A stretch of 64,000 bases of DNA from Burkholderia paludis (GTDB lineage Bacteria; Pseudomonadota; Gammaproteobacteria; Burkholderiales; Burkholderiaceae): the NCBI RefSeq assembly GCF_000732615.1, contig NZ_JPGL01000034.1, forward strand, positions 1-64,000. Reading direction: 5' to 3'. The position numbers and the translations under genes were made by a program. This document shows, one piece after another, positions 1-8,026 of the stretch. The notes beneath the pieces were generated by a model, which saw only the letters and a program-made list of their open reading frames with translations, was not told the origin of the DNA and did not search any database. Position 1 is the stretch's first letter, and each line of letters begins with the position of its first letter.

Positions 1-167
1 TGTCGCGCACGCAGTACCAGGAAGGCGAGGTCGCGTATCTCGACGTGATCGACAGCGAGCGCTCGGTGCTGCAGTCGCAGTTGCAGGCGAACCAGTTGAC
101 CGGCGTGCAGGCCGTGTCGACCGTCAACCTGATTCGCGCGCTCGGCGGCGGATGGAGCGACGCGTAG
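1..167 (+). CDS. Outer-membrane efflux channel (OMF/NodT type), C-terminal fragment
   Basis: Only the last 54 codons are in the window; the gene begins upstream and ends at the TAG at 165-167. The translated tail (EGEVAYLDVIDSERSVLQSQ followed by an alpha-helical Q/N-rich stretch ending IRALGGGWSDA) is the typical end of TolC-like outer-membrane factors, where EGxxxYLDVLxAxR lies in the last long helix of the periplasmic tunnel and the protein ends LYxALGGGW. Such channels pair with RND or MFS pumps to export drugs or metabolites. Its pump must lie upstream. The closing GGGW strongly supports the family. About 190 bases separate it from the AfsA-like gene, so whether it exports the product of the next cluster is open. 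Confidence 0.85.
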   Translation, partial: SRTQYQEGEVAYLDVIDSERSVLQSQLQANQLTGVQAVSTVNLIRALGGGWSDA

Positions 168-360
168 CGTCGCCCGCCGCATCCCCCTGTCGCGCGGTTA
201 CGCCGAGCGAGTCTCCCGGCCCGGGGGGGCGTGAACATGCATTTCACGATTGGCAGGACTCCGTTCGACACAACGTCAAATGGGGAAACCGCACTTTGCT
301 TGCCGGCATCTTCATTGGAAGTGCTGGATCGGCGCGCGGACAAACAATACGAGGAAACTA

Positions 361-1142
361 TGGACAAGGGACCGTTTCACCAGCGTTCGAACGATTCATT
401 GTTTATCGTCGGCGACCGTTGGGGCAGCGTCGGGATCGACGAAGGCATGCTCAGCGTTTCGGAATTCGTTTCCGGATTGCGCGCGGGGCGTTATCACGCG
501 CCCCTGCCGACGCTGCGGCCCGGATTCGGGGTGGACGATCGCGAGCTGGAGGTCTTGCGACGCGAACTCGAGCAGCACGGCCTGGATCCGGTCGCGTTGA
601 GCGGGATGCGCGAGCCGGATTGCGTCGAGATCGCGCATACGCACAAAAGGAACCCGCGCAATGTCCTGCTCGCGAAGCTGGTATGTCTCGACGGCGCGCA
701 CTACCGCGCGGCACTGCGGCTGGACAGCAATAACGAGCTGCTGCTCGATCACGTCACCGGCTGCCATATCTCGGCCATGGTCATGACGGAAGCAGCCCGG
801 CAGATGTTTCTCGCGGTGACCGAGCAGTACTTCCTCGGCGGGGAGGCCGACGGGCATCACCGATTCGTGATTAACGACTGGCAGGCATCGTTCGAGAATT
901 TCCTGTTTCCGCTGGACGCCGTCATCGATTACCGGATCGAAGAGGTCGATCACGACAAGGCCGATCGATTGCGGTTTCGTGTCGAGGTCCTCGTGAAGCA
1001 GGCCGGCACGGTCGCCGCCCGGGTTCGCATTTCGTTCACCGTTTTCGATGCGGCTTACCTGACCCGGTACGAAATGAAGCAGGCCGCCCGCACGATCAGA
1101 CGGCTGAAGGCCGGCCTCGCCCATCCCGATTCAACCGAATGA
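361..1142 (+). CDS. AfsA-type hotdog-fold protein (A-factor biosynthesis-like)
   Basis: A 260-residue protein. Residues 93-230 match the A-factor biosynthesis hotdog domain: HTHKRNPRNVLL (93-104), then a DH pair at 130-131, EAARQ at 144-148 and an F..NxxFPLDAVIDY strand region. AfsA in Streptomyces condenses dihydroxyacetone phosphate with a beta-ketoacyl-ACP to start gamma-butyrolactone signal synthesis; the same role here is inference. I placed the start at the ATG at 361 because GAGGAA lies just upstream; a GTG at 231 would add 43 residues with no family match. It is the first gene of a five-gene + strand cluster and ends 33 bases before the methyltransferase-like gene. The N-terminal 90 residues match nothing I know, and only one clear hotdog repeat is visible, whereas Streptomyces AfsA carries two. 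Confidence 0.75.
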
Positions 1143-1175
1143 GTTCATCGGGCGCCGTGCCCGGGGAGAAACATC

Positions 1176-1823
1176 GTGCAATGGTTCCTGCGCAAGTATC
1201 CGCTGCTTGTCTTCCTGTCGTGCTGCCTGATCCTGTTGATCGCCGCCGGCGACGAGGTGGCCCGCCATGCGTCACCGCTGCATCGGATCGGCATCGCGTT
1301 GGTCGCGATGTATCTGATCTGGCTTGCGTGCGAGGCACGGACCGCGATGACCAGTTCGGTCGAAAGCAATCTGTCGAGCGATCGTGGGACGGTGCTGGTC
1401 TACGGGGCGGCGAGGGTGCTCACCGTCGCGAGCGCGTGCTTCGTGTCGAGCCGCTGGGTCGAATATCGGCCGTGGATGCCGGTGTTGCCGGCGCTCTTTT
1501 GCTTCGGCATTGCATTGCGGATCGTCGCGATTCACACGCTCGGGAAATTCTATTCCCACAAGGTGCGCACGCTCGCGGATCACCGGATCGTGCAAACCGG
1601 GCCGTACCGGTGGGTAAGGCATCCGGCCTACGCGGGGATGCTGATCGCGCATGCGTCGTTCGTGGCGTTCTTCCTGAACGGCTACAGCGTCGCGGCCTTC
1701 GCGATCATGCTCGTGCCGTCCATCGTCGTACGCATCCGGTGCGAGGAGCGGATCCTGTTCGACGTGGCCGGCTACGCGGACTACTCGCACGGCCGATATC
1801 GCCTGATGCCGTTCGTATGGTGA
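1176..1823 (+). CDS. Isoprenylcysteine carboxyl methyltransferase (ICMT)-like membrane protein
   Basis: 215 residues with about five hydrophobic segments (roughly 8-24, 37-53, 75-92, 102-119, 152-180) and the family signature TGPYRWVRHPAYAG at 141-154, followed by a C-terminal cytosolic tail with an EER motif near 190. The ICMT/PEMT family uses S-adenosylmethionine to methylate carboxylates, phospholipid head groups or other lipophilic acceptors at the membrane. The start is a GTG at 1176 with GGGGAG seven bases upstream. It lies between the AfsA-like gene and the SDR gene, only four bases before the latter, so it is probably translated with it. Bacterial genomes have no prenylated CaaX proteins of the eukaryotic kind, so the substrate is more likely a small lipophilic pathway product; this is inference. 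Confidence 0.8.
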   Translation: MQWFLRKYPLLVFLSCCLILLIAAGDEVARHASPLHRIGIALVAMYLIWLACEARTAMTSSVESNLSSDRGTVLVYGAARVLTVASACFVSSRWVEYRPWMPVLPALFCFGIALRIVAIHTLGKFYSHKVRTLADHRIVQTGPYRWVRHPAYAGMLIAHASFVAFFLNGYSVAAFAIMLVPSIVVRIRCEERILFDVAGYADYSHGRYRLMPFVW

Positions 1824-1827
1824 CGCC

Positions 1828-2769
1828 ATGACGGCGTCGACGATCCTGGTGACGGGAGCCAGCGGCTTCATCGGCGAGGCGGTGTGTCGCCGGATGACCG
1901 AGCTCGGGCACGGGGCGCGCCTGCGCTTGCTGGTGCATCGCCGGGCGCCCGGCCATGCCGGAGCGGGCGGCATGGATTGCGTGCACGGCGACCTGACCCG
2001 GCCGGCCGGTTTGCGCGGGCTGTGCGACGGCATCGAGACGGTGATCCACGCGGCTTCCGACGTCGGCGCCGATGCCGACGCGTGCGATGCGGTCAACCGG
2101 TCGGGTACGCGGGCGTTGGTCGAGGAAGCGCGGCGGGCCGGCGTGCGGCGAATGATCTACGTCGGCACGGCTGCCGTCTACGGGGCCGGCGTTCATCGCG
2201 GCATTCGCGAGAACGAGGTGGCGCCGGTTCCGGTATCGGCGGCCAGCCGCTCCCGGTTGGCCGCCGAGCAGTGCGTGCTGGCGGCGGGCGGGGTCGTGCT
2301 CCGGCCGATGTTCATCATGGGCGCCGGCGACCAGTGGTTCTTGCCGACGCTGCTGCGGCTGATCGGCGGGTTGAACGCGTGGATAGAAGAAGGGCGGGCC
2401 GTCCTGTCGTGCACCACGGTGGAGACCGTTGCTTCCGCAGTGGCGGCGATAGCGCTCGAACCGGGCACGGTCGCGCGGGGCGCCGTTTACCACTGCACGC
2501 ATCCCGAACCCGTTCGCGTGCGCGATCTGGTCGAGGCAGCGGCAGCGCACGTCGATTTCACGTTGCCGCGAACGTCGGTCGGTCTCACCGAAGCGCTCCG
2601 ACGCTTGCCATCCGGAGTAAGCGAGCGGCAGGCGCGCCTGTTCGCGGAGGACCACTGGTACGACGGCGCGCGGTTATGGCAGGCGCTCGGTACGTCGCCC
2701 GGCATGAATGTGCTCGCGCACTGCGACGCTTACTGGCAGGGATACCGGCGCTGGCTGGCCGACGGGTAG
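1828..2769 (+). CDS. Extended SDR (NAD-dependent epimerase/dehydratase family) lacking the YxxxK pair
   Basis: 313 residues. The Rossmann motif TGASGFIG is at 9-16, D55 of the acidic GD pair is present, and YVGTAAVYG at 111-119 is the usual beta-strand with catalytic Ser/Thr, so it binds NAD(P). Where extended SDRs carry YxxSK, this protein reads SAASR (137-141), so both the general-base Tyr and the Lys are replaced. It may therefore not act as a classical dehydrogenase; an epimerase, lyase or structural role is possible. It starts four bases after the methyltransferase-like gene and is followed by a 131-base gap to the PEP-utilising enzyme. In the A-factor pathway a reductase follows AfsA, which makes an SDR in this place suggestive, but the missing residues argue against simple equivalence. 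Confidence 0.75.
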   Translation: MTASTILVTGASGFIGEAVCRRMTELGHGARLRLLVHRRAPGHAGAGGMDCVHGDLTRPAGLRGLCDGIETVIHAASDVGADADACDAVNRSGTRALVEEARRAGVRRMIYVGTAAVYGAGVHRGIRENEVAPVPVSAASRSRLAAEQCVLAAGGVVLRPMFIMGAGDQWFLPTLLRLIGGLNAWIEEGRAVLSCTTVETVASAVAAIALEPGTVARGAVYHCTHPEPVRVRDLVEAAAAHVDFTLPRTSVGLTEALRRLPSGVSERQARLFAEDHWYDGARLWQALGTSPGMNVLAHCDAYWQGYRRWLADG

Positions 2770-2900
2770 GCGGCGCGCCCGGCATCGGGGCGCGGAATCC
2801 GCCGAATGAAAGCATATCGGACACATGATTCGCATAACGAAGTTATCGGCATGGACGGCGTTCCAGCCAAGGCCCTTCAACTGTCTGGAGAGAAACCGCA

Positions 2901-5660
2901 ATGACTATTCTGTTGTCCGAGACGCAATGTCTCGATCCCCGGGAGGTCGGATTCAAGTTTTCGCGGCAGGCGGAACTGCGGGCAGCGGGATTTCCCGTGC
3001 CGCGATTCCGTTGCGTTCCGGTATCGGTGTTCGATTCGACGGTCGGCGCCGTGTTGAACGAGGTGCCGAGACCCTCTTTGGCCGACGGCGATCTGGCGGC
3101 GCTGAAGGGATGGTCGCTCGATATCAGGGCCCGGCTTGATGAAACAATGGTCTGCCCGGCCGATCTGGCCGGCGAGCTGGTCTTCGCGTTCGGGCGAATC
3201 GCCGCGGACGACCAGCTGGTTGCGGTACGGGCCTGTGCGGTCGCGGATGACGGCGGGCGGGGGGAAGACTCGGCCGACGATCCGTTCGCCGGACTATCCG
3301 ACAGCTTTCTGTACGTGCCGCTCGGCGCACTCGTGACGTCGGTCTTGAAATGCTGGGCGTCGGCGTTCAACGTCGAGACGATGCTGTACCGTCACCGGCG
3401 CGGGCTGGATCCGGCCGGGGCGCGCGTCGCGGTGGGTATCCAGACCATGATTTCCGGATCGCGCTCGTTCGTGGCCTTTACCCGGGACCCGCGTGACGCG
3501 TCGGATCGTTGTGTCATCGCCGCGGCATACGGCATCGGCGAAGGCGTGGTTCAGGAGAAGGCGGACATCGATCACTTCTTCGTCGAACCCGATTCCGGGC
3601 GGGTGACCTCGCGGCTCGTGTCGAAGCAGCGGCTGGTCGGGCACGATCGTCGATCCGGCGCGATTGCCACGCTCGACGTGCCGCCGGCGCTGGCCGGGCA
3701 GCCGGTGCTCGACGACGAGGCCGCCCGTTCGGTGGCCGAGCTGGCAGTTCGTGTCGAGCGGCATTTCGGCGTGCCCCAGGATATCGAGGGCACGATAACC
3801 GACGATGGCGCGATGCATCTGCTGCAGGCCCGGCCGATCGCGCTGGCCCGGCAGGAGGGGGGCGGCCACCCGCGACCTGGCCCGTTGCGGCCGGTCGACA
3901 TGATATGGAGCAACAGCAACATCACGGAGAGTTTCCCCGGCGTCACGTCGGCCCTGACCTTTTCGCTGGCTGCTCACTACTACGATGTGTTCCTGACCGA
4001 CGGCTACCGGCGTTGGGGCGTCCCGCGCCGGGTGCTCCGGCGCAACGCGGATCACCTGAGCAACATGATCGGGCAATTCGACGGCCGGATTTATTGCTGC
4101 ATGAGCGTCTGGTACCACCTTCACGGCCATGTGCCGATCTTCTGGATGATGCGCGAGACGTGGGAGCGGTCCTTTTTCGGCGTCGAGCCCGACTCCGTCG
4201 CGACTGCCCCGGCCAGGCGGCGCACGTCGTTCCTGTCGCGCGTGGCCGGGGCATGTCGCGACTACCTCGGCATCGCGTCGCGTCTCGTGTCGCACCCGTT
4301 GCGGATGGCCCGCTTCCTGAAGCAATGGCGCGCATTCGTGAACGACCACCGCGACCTGGACGGACTCGACGCGTCGGCGTTGATCGCGGTCTATCGGGAG
4401 ATGTGGGCGATCGTCGCGGCTCAATGGGGCGTGACGCTGGTGAACGGCTTTTTCCTGGTGTCGCTGACCGGCTGGGTGCGTGCGCTGATCGGTCGATGGA
4501 CGCCGGCGGCCAGCCCCGGGTTGCTGAACGGGCTGCTGTGCGGCGGCACGGAGAATCGCTCGGTCGCGGCGCTGAGATCGACCATTTCATTGTCCGAGCA
4601 AGCGCGCGCGCATCCCGGGATGTTGTGCGCGCTGCTCGGCGCCGCATCGGACGTATCGATCTGGCGCGATCTCGAGGCGGGCCGTTACGGCAATGCGTTG
4701 GCCGACGCGGCGGCCCGGCATTTGAGCGCGTTCGGCGACCGCAACCTCAGCGACCTGAAGCTCGAGGCGCCGACGCCCCGGCAGCAGCCCTGGCGGCTGA
4801 TCGGGCAACTGCGTCCGTTCGTCGAGCAGCAACTGACCGTCGAAAGCAGCCGCCAGACCGAGGCGCGCGCGCGCAGCGAGGCCGAATCGGAGTTGCAAGA
4901 CCAGTGTCGATGGTGGGGCAGGCGTATCGTGTTGCGCAGCCTGGTGAAGGCGATGCGATGGTTCATGCGCATGCGTGAGGACACGCGTTTCTGTCGCAGC
5001 GAGCTGTTCGGCATGTCGCGGGAAGTCTTCATCCGGCTCGGGGCGGCGCTGGCCGACGCCGGCTTGCTGGATCGCCCCGACGACGTGTTCGATTTGTCCG
5101 TCGACGAAGTGCTCGATGCGTTCAGCGTCGGCGGCACGATTCCCGGCAGTGCGTTGCGTGTGCTTGCGCGGGAGCGGGGTGCGCTTCGGCACGCGCACGC
5201 GCAATTGCCGGACCCGCCGAAGACGATCAAGGTATCGAGCGCCGGCCTGCGCACGTCGACGATGCGGTCATGCCGCGAACACGCGCACGGCAACGCAGCG
5301 GCTTCGGCATCCGCCGATGTCCGTCTGCAGGGCATCCCTTCGAGCAGCGGTGTCGTGCGCGGCAGGGCGCGCGTCGTGCTCGACCCGGCGAGCGTCGAGC
5401 CGAGCTCCGTGCACGATCAGATCCTCATCGCGAAGGAGACGGATCCGGGCTGGCTCTTTCTGATGCTGGCGGCCAAAGGGTTGATCGCGGAGCGGGGAAC
5501 GTTGCTGTCGCACACGGCCATTACGGGGCGCGTGCTCGGCATCCCGACCGTGGTGTCCGTGGCCGACGCCACCCGATGCATTGCCGACGGCGCATGGATC
5601 GAACTCGACGGCGCGGCCGGCACGGTGCGTCTGTTGCAGCAAGAGGAGGCGATATCGTGA
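2901..5660 (+). CDS. PEP synthase/rifampin phosphotransferase-like dikinase
   Basis: 919 residues. The N-terminal 320 residues form a PPDK-type ATP-grasp domain (KFSRQAELRAAGFPVPRF near 16-33, AAYGIGEGVVQ near 210-220, closing HLLQARPIA near 308-316). The C-terminal 100 residues form the swivelling phosphohistidine domain with TDPGW and GTLLSHTAITGRVLGIPTVV; the phosphorylated His is residue 871. There is no PEP/pyruvate TIM barrel after it, so the order ATP-grasp, long middle domain, His domain matches rifampin phosphotransferase rather than PpsA. Such enzymes split ATP into AMP and Pi and pass the beta-phosphate to a small acceptor. The stop overlaps the start of the UbiA gene by four bases (GTGA), so the two are translationally coupled. 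The acceptor is unknown; the roughly 500-residue middle region should hold its site. Confidence 0.85.
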   Translation: MTILLSETQCLDPREVGFKFSRQAELRAAGFPVPRFRCVPVSVFDSTVGAVLNEVPRPSLADGDLAALKGWSLDIRARLDETMVCPADLAGELVFAFGRIAADDQLVAVRACAVADDGGRGEDSADDPFAGLSDSFLYVPLGALVTSVLKCWASAFNVETMLYRHRRGLDPAGARVAVGIQTMISGSRSFVAFTRDPRDASDRCVIAAAYGIGEGVVQEKADIDHFFVEPDSGRVTSRLVSKQRLVGHDRRSGAIATLDVPPALAGQPVLDDEAARSVAELAVRVERHFGVPQDIEGTITDDGAMHLLQARPIALARQEGGGHPRPGPLRPVDMIWSNSNITESFPGVTSALTFSLAAHYYDVFLTDGYRRWGVPRRVLRRNADHLSNMIGQFDGRIYCCMSVWYHLHGHVPIFWMMRETWERSFFGVEPDSVATAPARRRTSFLSRVAGACRDYLGIASRLVSHPLRMARFLKQWRAFVNDHRDLDGLDASALIAVYREMWAIVAAQWGVTLVNGFFLVSLTGWVRALIGRWTPAASPGLLNGLLCGGTENRSVAALRSTISLSEQARAHPGMLCALLGAASDVSIWRDLEAGRYGNALADAAARHLSAFGDRNLSDLKLEAPTPRQQPWRLIGQLRPFVEQQLTVESSRQTEARARSEAESELQDQCRWWGRRIVLRSLVKAMRWFMRMREDTRFCRSELFGMSREVFIRLGAALADAGLLDRPDDVFDLSVDEVLDAFSVGGTIPGSALRVLARERGALRHAHAQLPDPPKTIKVSSAGLRTSTMRSCREHAHGNAAASASADVRLQGIPSSSGVVRGRARVVLDPASVEPSSVHDQILIAKETDPGWLFLMLAAKGLIAERGTLLSHTAITGRVLGIPTVVSVADATRCIADGAWIELDGAAGTVRLLQQEEAIS

Positions 5661-6568
5661 TCGCGCGTCTGAAATTGTTCGTCGTCGAGTCGTTTCCGTT
5701 GAGGTTCTTCATTCCGTATTCGCTCGTCTATGCATTCGGAATGACGGGACTGTTCGCCGCGACCGACGGCAGAATCACGCACTGGACGCCTGGCTTCGGG
5801 CTGTTGACCAGCGCCGCGACACTGATGATCGATCAGCTGATCATCCGCGCGCTGGACGACATCCGCGACCTCGATTACGACCGCCGCTACAATCCGGCGC
5901 GCCCGCTGGCCCGGGGCGCGGTGCGTCGTTCGGACCTGGTCGCCCTCATCGTCGCGGGCGTGGCCTTCGTGCTGGCGATCAACGCGGGCCGCGGCGCGGC
6001 GGACCTGATCCTGGTGGTCCAGCTGATCTACCTGGTCGTGCTCGCGGCGATCGAGAAGCGCTTCGATTGGCCCCGCGACGGACAACTGCTGACGAACCTC
6101 GCGGTCAGTTACCCGATCCAGCTGGCGCTGAGCGTCTACCTGTATGCGGACTGGTTGTCCTTGCATGGGCTCGCGCCAGCGTGGCAAGGCGTGCTCGTGA
6201 TCCTGGCTGCTGCGGTCGGCTTGCTGCACCTGGAACTGGCACGCAAGGTCACGCGCACGCCCAGGGACGGGGAGCGCACCTATGTACGCATTTTCGGCGT
6301 GCGGAACACGGTCCGGATCGCGGCGGCCTGTGCCGCGCTCACGAGCCTGATTGTCGTCGCGCTGCTGCAGCCATGGGCGAATCCGCCACGCAGCGCCTGG
6401 GGCTGGGCGGCGCTGCTGCCGCTGATGCCGGTCGTCATCGGTCGGCTGAAATTCAACGATCCGGCCTTGCCGCGGTGGCCGTTGCGTTATGCGGCGTGGT
6501 ACATCCTGGTGATGTATGCGTCGTTCCTGTTCGTGGGCCTCGCGACGCTGGGCAGGCAGGTCGCGTGA
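5657..6568 (+). CDS. UbiA-family prenyltransferase
   Basis: 303 residues and eight or nine hydrophobic segments. The first Asp-rich motif of the family is clear at 67-75 (DDIRDLDYD) and is followed by NPARPLARGAV, the usual NPxRP element. The second motif is weaker (ARKVTRTPRDGERTY near 193-207) and does not carry the common DxxxD spacing. UbiA enzymes transfer a prenyl chain from a diphosphate to an aromatic or other acceptor inside the membrane, with Mg2+ held by the two motifs. The start is a GTG overlapping the previous stop; GAGGAGG lies about seven bases upstream. It is the last gene of the AfsA-like cluster. A prenyl group added here could then be methylated by the ICMT-like protein, but this order is inference. 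Confidence 0.8.
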   Translation: MIARLKLFVVESFPLRFFIPYSLVYAFGMTGLFAATDGRITHWTPGFGLLTSAATLMIDQLIIRALDDIRDLDYDRRYNPARPLARGAVRRSDLVALIVAGVAFVLAINAGRGAADLILVVQLIYLVVLAAIEKRFDWPRDGQLLTNLAVSYPIQLALSVYLYADWLSLHGLAPAWQGVLVILAAAVGLLHLELARKVTRTPRDGERTYVRIFGVRNTVRIAAACAALTSLIVVALLQPWANPPRSAWGWAALLPLMPVVIGRLKFNDPALPRWPLRYAAWYILVMYASFLFVGLATLGRQVA

Positions 6569-6945
6569 TCGATCACTGCCGGCGCGCGGCGCGACTTCGA
6601 GCGTGCCGATTCGAGACATTTCTGTCGTGGATGAAAATCCCGCCGGGCCGTTTATGGCCTTTTATCGTTCGGATACCATCAACGGCAATCGTGAGCCTGC
6701 GTGGAAGGTGAAGGCTCGCTGTCTTCAACGCGTGATTTGCCGGGCCGGCCGATTGCGCCGATTGCGCCGATCCGGCGTGTCACGCGATTCATTCAATCCG
6801 CGACGGTGCAAATCCGTCCGGTTGCCCGCATCCTCGATCCCGTCGGTCGCGCGAGCCGTTCGAGCGGACGGTTTTCGACTGTCGCATCGGGAGAAATGAT
6901 TCGTCTCGGAATATCGAAAAGCGTAACCGTAAAAAGGAAGCTTAA
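6569..6945. other. Non-coding gap between the UbiA gene and the MBL-fold gene
   Basis: No convincing gene in 377 bases. A GGCC-gtttat-GGCC pair followed by TTTTAT near 6648-6667 could be a weak terminator for the preceding cluster. The last 80 bases are less GC-rich and probably hold the promoter of the MBL-fold gene. Confidence 0.5.
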
Positions 6946-7824
6946 ATGACGTCCCCCCGCAACTATCAAACGCCCGGCCTGAATCGTCGAAACATCGGCG
7001 GTTTCCAAGTCACGATGATCAGCGACGGTTATCTCGATGCGACGGCCGATTTGCTGAACGGAATCGATCGCGCATCGGCCGACGAGATCTTGCGCAAGCG
7101 GGGCGTGGCCGACGTATCGCGGATGAACATCAACGTGTATGTCGTGCAGGACGCGACGCGCACGATCCTGATCGATGGCGGCGGCGGCGGGTATAACGGC
7201 TGGGGCGGGAGGCTGCCGGTCGCGCTGGCGGCCGCCGGCATCGATCCGCTCGACATCGACACGATCCTGCTGACCCATGCCCATCCCGATCACGTCGGCG
7301 GTCTTGCCGGCCCGCTCGCGACGCCGCTGTTCCGCAATGTCGAGCGGCTGCTGATTCATCGCGCCGAATTCGACTTCTGGAACGATGATGCCAATCGATC
7401 CGGGGCGCCGGCGGAAATCCGGCCGTTCTTCGATATCGCGCAAAACGTGTTCCGAGCGTACGCGCCGCAACTGGTGGCGTTTGGTGCCGAGGACGTGCTG
7501 GGCGGAATTCAGGCCGTGCCGTTGCCGGGGCATACGCCGGGCCACACCGGGTATCTGATATCGGACAACGGACAGGCGCTCCTGGTGTGGGGGGACCTCG
7601 TGCATTTTCCCCACGTGCAGGTCGAGCGTCCGGAAGTGACCATCGCGTTCGATCATGCGCCCGACGAAGCGGCCGTGGCGCGACGCCGGTTGCTCGATCG
7701 CGTGAGCTCGGACGACCTGCTCGTCAGCGGCATGCACTTCAACCTGCCCGCGTGCGCCCGCATCGAGCGGCGCGGCGCCAGCTATGCACTGACGTACGAG
7801 ACCTGGTCGCCGGCACTGGTCTGA
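6946..7824 (+). CDS. MBL-fold metallo-hydrolase (lactonase-like)
   Basis: 292 residues, the usual size for the AHL-lactonase/glyoxalase II-like group. The metal motif HAHPDHVGG is at 111-119 (His111, His113, Asp115, His116), with GHTPGHTGY near 195-203 and WGDLVHFP near 211-218 supplying further metal ligands, so the dinuclear zinc site looks complete. There is no signal peptide. The start ATG at 6946 is preceded by AAGGAAG. The divergent spacing on both sides suggests a stand-alone gene, possibly controlled by the LysR regulator downstream. Relatives hydrolyse lactones such as N-acyl homoserine lactones. Its position next to an AfsA-like cluster, whose relatives make butyrolactones, makes a lactone substrate tempting but unproven; a generic beta-lactamase-fold hydrolase is the safe call. 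Confidence 0.85.
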   Translation: MTSPRNYQTPGLNRRNIGGFQVTMISDGYLDATADLLNGIDRASADEILRKRGVADVSRMNINVYVVQDATRTILIDGGGGGYNGWGGRLPVALAAAGIDPLDIDTILLTHAHPDHVGGLAGPLATPLFRNVERLLIHRAEFDFWNDDANRSGAPAEIRPFFDIAQNVFRAYAPQLVAFGAEDVLGGIQAVPLPGHTPGHTGYLISDNGQALLVWGDLVHFPHVQVERPEVTIAFDHAPDEAAVARRRLLDRVSSDDLLVSGMHFNLPACARIERRGASYALTYETWSPALV

Positions 7825-7833
7825 GCGGGCGCG

Positions 7834-7860
7834 CCCGCCCGGACGTCAGGCTCGGGCGGG
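7834..7860 (+). terminator. GC-rich hairpin after the MBL-fold gene
   Basis: CCCGCCCG (7834-7841) pairs with CGGGCGGG (7853-7860) around an 11-base loop, starting 10 bases after the stop. No U-tract follows, so it may act as an mRNA-stabilising end or with Rho. Confidence 0.4.
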
Positions 7861-8026
7861 CCGCTCGAATTCGACCTGCCTTCATCGCGCGGCGTCGATC
7901 CGGCGGCGAACCGGTATCCCCGCGCGTGGTCCGCTGCCGAGGACATTGCCCAATGACAAAGCGTTCGATTATCTTAAAATAGACAATGAGAACGCACATT
8001 GAATACGCTCAAAATGGGGAGTCGTA

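Noticed and set aside
231-360. N-terminal extension of the AfsA-like protein from a GTG at 231
   Set aside because: The added 43 residues have no family match, and the ATG at 361 has a better ribosome-binding site.
152-733. Long + frame overlapping the AfsA-like gene
   Set aside because: Its translation is Arg/Ala-rich without any family pattern; the AfsA-like frame has clear motifs, so this is a shadow.
6568-6946. Small protein genes in the gap after the UbiA gene
   Set aside because: The frames are short, lack ribosome-binding sites and have no recognisable motifs.
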